A stretch of DNA of 64,000 bases. It comes from Conoideocrella luteorostrata. Its lineage: Eukaryota; Ascomycota; Sordariomycetes; Hypocreales; Clavicipitaceae. Both the position numbers and the translations under genes were made by a program. The stretch spans positions 62,001 through 126,000 of the forward strand of contig JASWJB010000103.1 of NCBI GenBank assembly GCA_032433595.1, given 5' to 3'. This document shows, in pieces, positions 62,767 through 64,000 of this stretch (position 1 is its first letter; the number at the start of each line of letters is the position of its first letter). The notes under the pieces are model-generated. The model saw nothing but the letters and a program-made list of their open reading frames with translations. It was not told the DNA's origin and made no database searches.

Positions 62767-64000
62767 GATGGGTAGATGGTATTGAGCTCAATTGAGGTGG
62801 ATGATGAGTTTACAGTGTTGGGGGTTTTTCTTTCGAGCAAGAAAAGTGGTTTGAAGGAGGGGAAATTCTGTCAATGGAGGGGAGAAGCAAAAGTGAGGGG
62901 TCAGCGTCATTCAGATGTAGGGCGGGGATGCTGGCATAGAGGGTAGACAAAAACGAATCAAAACCCATGGTTATGGTGCAAGCGAGAGGAGCTGGTAGCT
63001 TCTAAACCAATCAGCTTGCCCCATCAAGCCCACCTGGTTTTCCCTTGTGTGGACACCGCCACCATCTTTGTTGAGCTTTGAGCTTCTACGGGTAAGTGAA
63101 GCCAAGGGAGCCAAGGAGCAGGAGCTTGCTCATTCAAGTGAAAGCTGCGGAAACACTCTGGCACTGCACCGAGAGCCGTAAGAGCTTTTGTCGTCTTGTG
63201 CCATAGCGCTACGGAGTAGATTGATGTACAGCATTGTAGATACGTCAATTGGTAACTATGGAATACTTGCGTACATGCTCCGTACCGTGTACATGTATGG
63301 TGTGCAATGCGGGTGATGTGTGTGGGCCGTAAAGCTCCGCAGAGCTCCGCAGAGCTCTCTACAGGTCTCTTGTCTTGTCTGAATTAAAACAGCTCACGGT
63401 GCGGATTTGCCGCCTTGCCGCCCGTAATTACGAGCTGTTCTTGGTCGTAGGTGCACTTGCTTGGACATCAGGTGTCTAGGACACATTTTGGCCTTTATTG
63501 TCCCCTCTCAATTTTTTGCCAGGAGGCATCATACCGTCAGCATTCGTCAATATCACTCCCTCACTGAAAAAGACAAATGCACCTGTTCCCTTGATAGCCT
63601 CAGACTGCGCTCCATGCGTCCTGCGTCTCCTGCGTCTCCTGCATGCCCTTTGTTCTGCAACACATGTGCGGAGTAGTTGACTTACCCAACTACACTCCCC
63701 CCGTCGATTCATGGCCCTTCAAGACATGCTGCGACAGAGAGTCTAGGACACACTGTAACAACATCCTACCGCGTCTGGTCTATTTACGCCGCGCCCTAAA
63801 ACATATTTGTTATCATGCACTCAAGCGGGGGACAATTTAACTGAGCCATCGATGTGGCATTAGCTCCGCAAGAGATAATGCCTCAGCGACCAAAAACACG
63901 ATTAAATTAAACCAAAAAAATTGCATTAACTATTATATAGCTTAGTTAGCTATTTAGATAATAAATTTTATTAATAACAAGCTTTAATTGCATCCGTGGT
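62767..64000. other. Right-edge intergenic region
   Basis: About 1.2 kb without a recognised gene. It has the cyclophilin promoter, TACGGAGTA at 63210-63218 and, from about 63890 on, very AT-rich sequence resembling decayed repeat. Coding is possible beyond the window only. Confidence 0.5.

Overview
This window is gene-dense nuclear DNA from a filamentous ascomycete, most likely a sordariomycete and probably Hypocreales; I cannot name the species. The evidence is about 31 protein-coding genes on both strands, roughly one per 2 kb. Most carry one to seven short introns (60-140 bp, GT...AG). ATP-citrate lyase is split into two divergent genes, and there is a GH72 cell-wall transglycosidase, a GPI-anchored cupredoxin and a septin. 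Almost all genes are single-copy housekeeping genes, so this is a core chromosome arm rather than an accessory or secondary-metabolite region.

Layout. 1-4.2 kb: a GNAT acetyltransferase, then the ribosomal protein genes RPS5 and RPS25 in divergent orientation. 4.2-7.5 kb: an AT-rich, gene-poor island with degenerate short repeats and one unidentified ORF. 7.5-20.3 kb: mitochondrial ADP/ATP carrier, CENP-X with an AT-hook, GPI-anchored cupredoxin, a membrane cytochrome-b5/MAPR-type protein, a spindle-pole-body-type coiled-coil protein and a BTB protein. 21-30 kb: RFC3, long-chain-base-phosphate phosphatase, an SDR reductase and the SUMO E1 subunit UBA2. 30.7-38.9 kb: queuosine-salvage hydrolase, DNA polymerase delta subunit 4, SKI8, mitochondrial bL32m, a Cdc10-type septin and guanylate kinase. 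40-51.6 kb: GH72 glucanosyltransferase, a small Cys-rich ORF and the divergent ACL2/ACL1 pair. 52.6-62.8 kb: mitochondrial uL30m, the NuA4/Rpd3S subunit EAF3, a broken alpha-aminoadipate-reductase 3' fragment, the kinetochore subunits Nkp2 (Cnl2) and CENP-Q around a thioredoxin-like membrane protein, and cyclophilin A. The right edge (63.8-64 kb) runs into AT-rich sequence.

Functional themes. Translation (RPS5, RPS25, two mitoribosomal proteins, queuosine salvage), chromosome replication and segregation (RFC3, POLD4, UBA2, three inner-kinetochore subunits, a spindle-pole protein, SKI8) and acetyl-CoA/chromatin (ACL1, ACL2, EAF3) recur, but apart from the divergent pairs there is no operon-like logic.

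The most interesting observations are four. First, a 9-bp word, TACGGAGTA/TACTCCGTA, occurs about 20 times, always outside coding exons; twice it forms a CGG-N6-CCG palindrome. Second, EAF3 has a 1.16-kb intron with an internal ORF that could create a chromodomain-less isoform. Third, an orphan lys2 3' fragment carries a one-base lesion. Fourth, the first exons of several genes are only 3-10 coding nucleotides long. Coordinates and splice sites were read by eye from GT/AG signals, frame and protein-family continuity; none was checked with transcripts or a database search.
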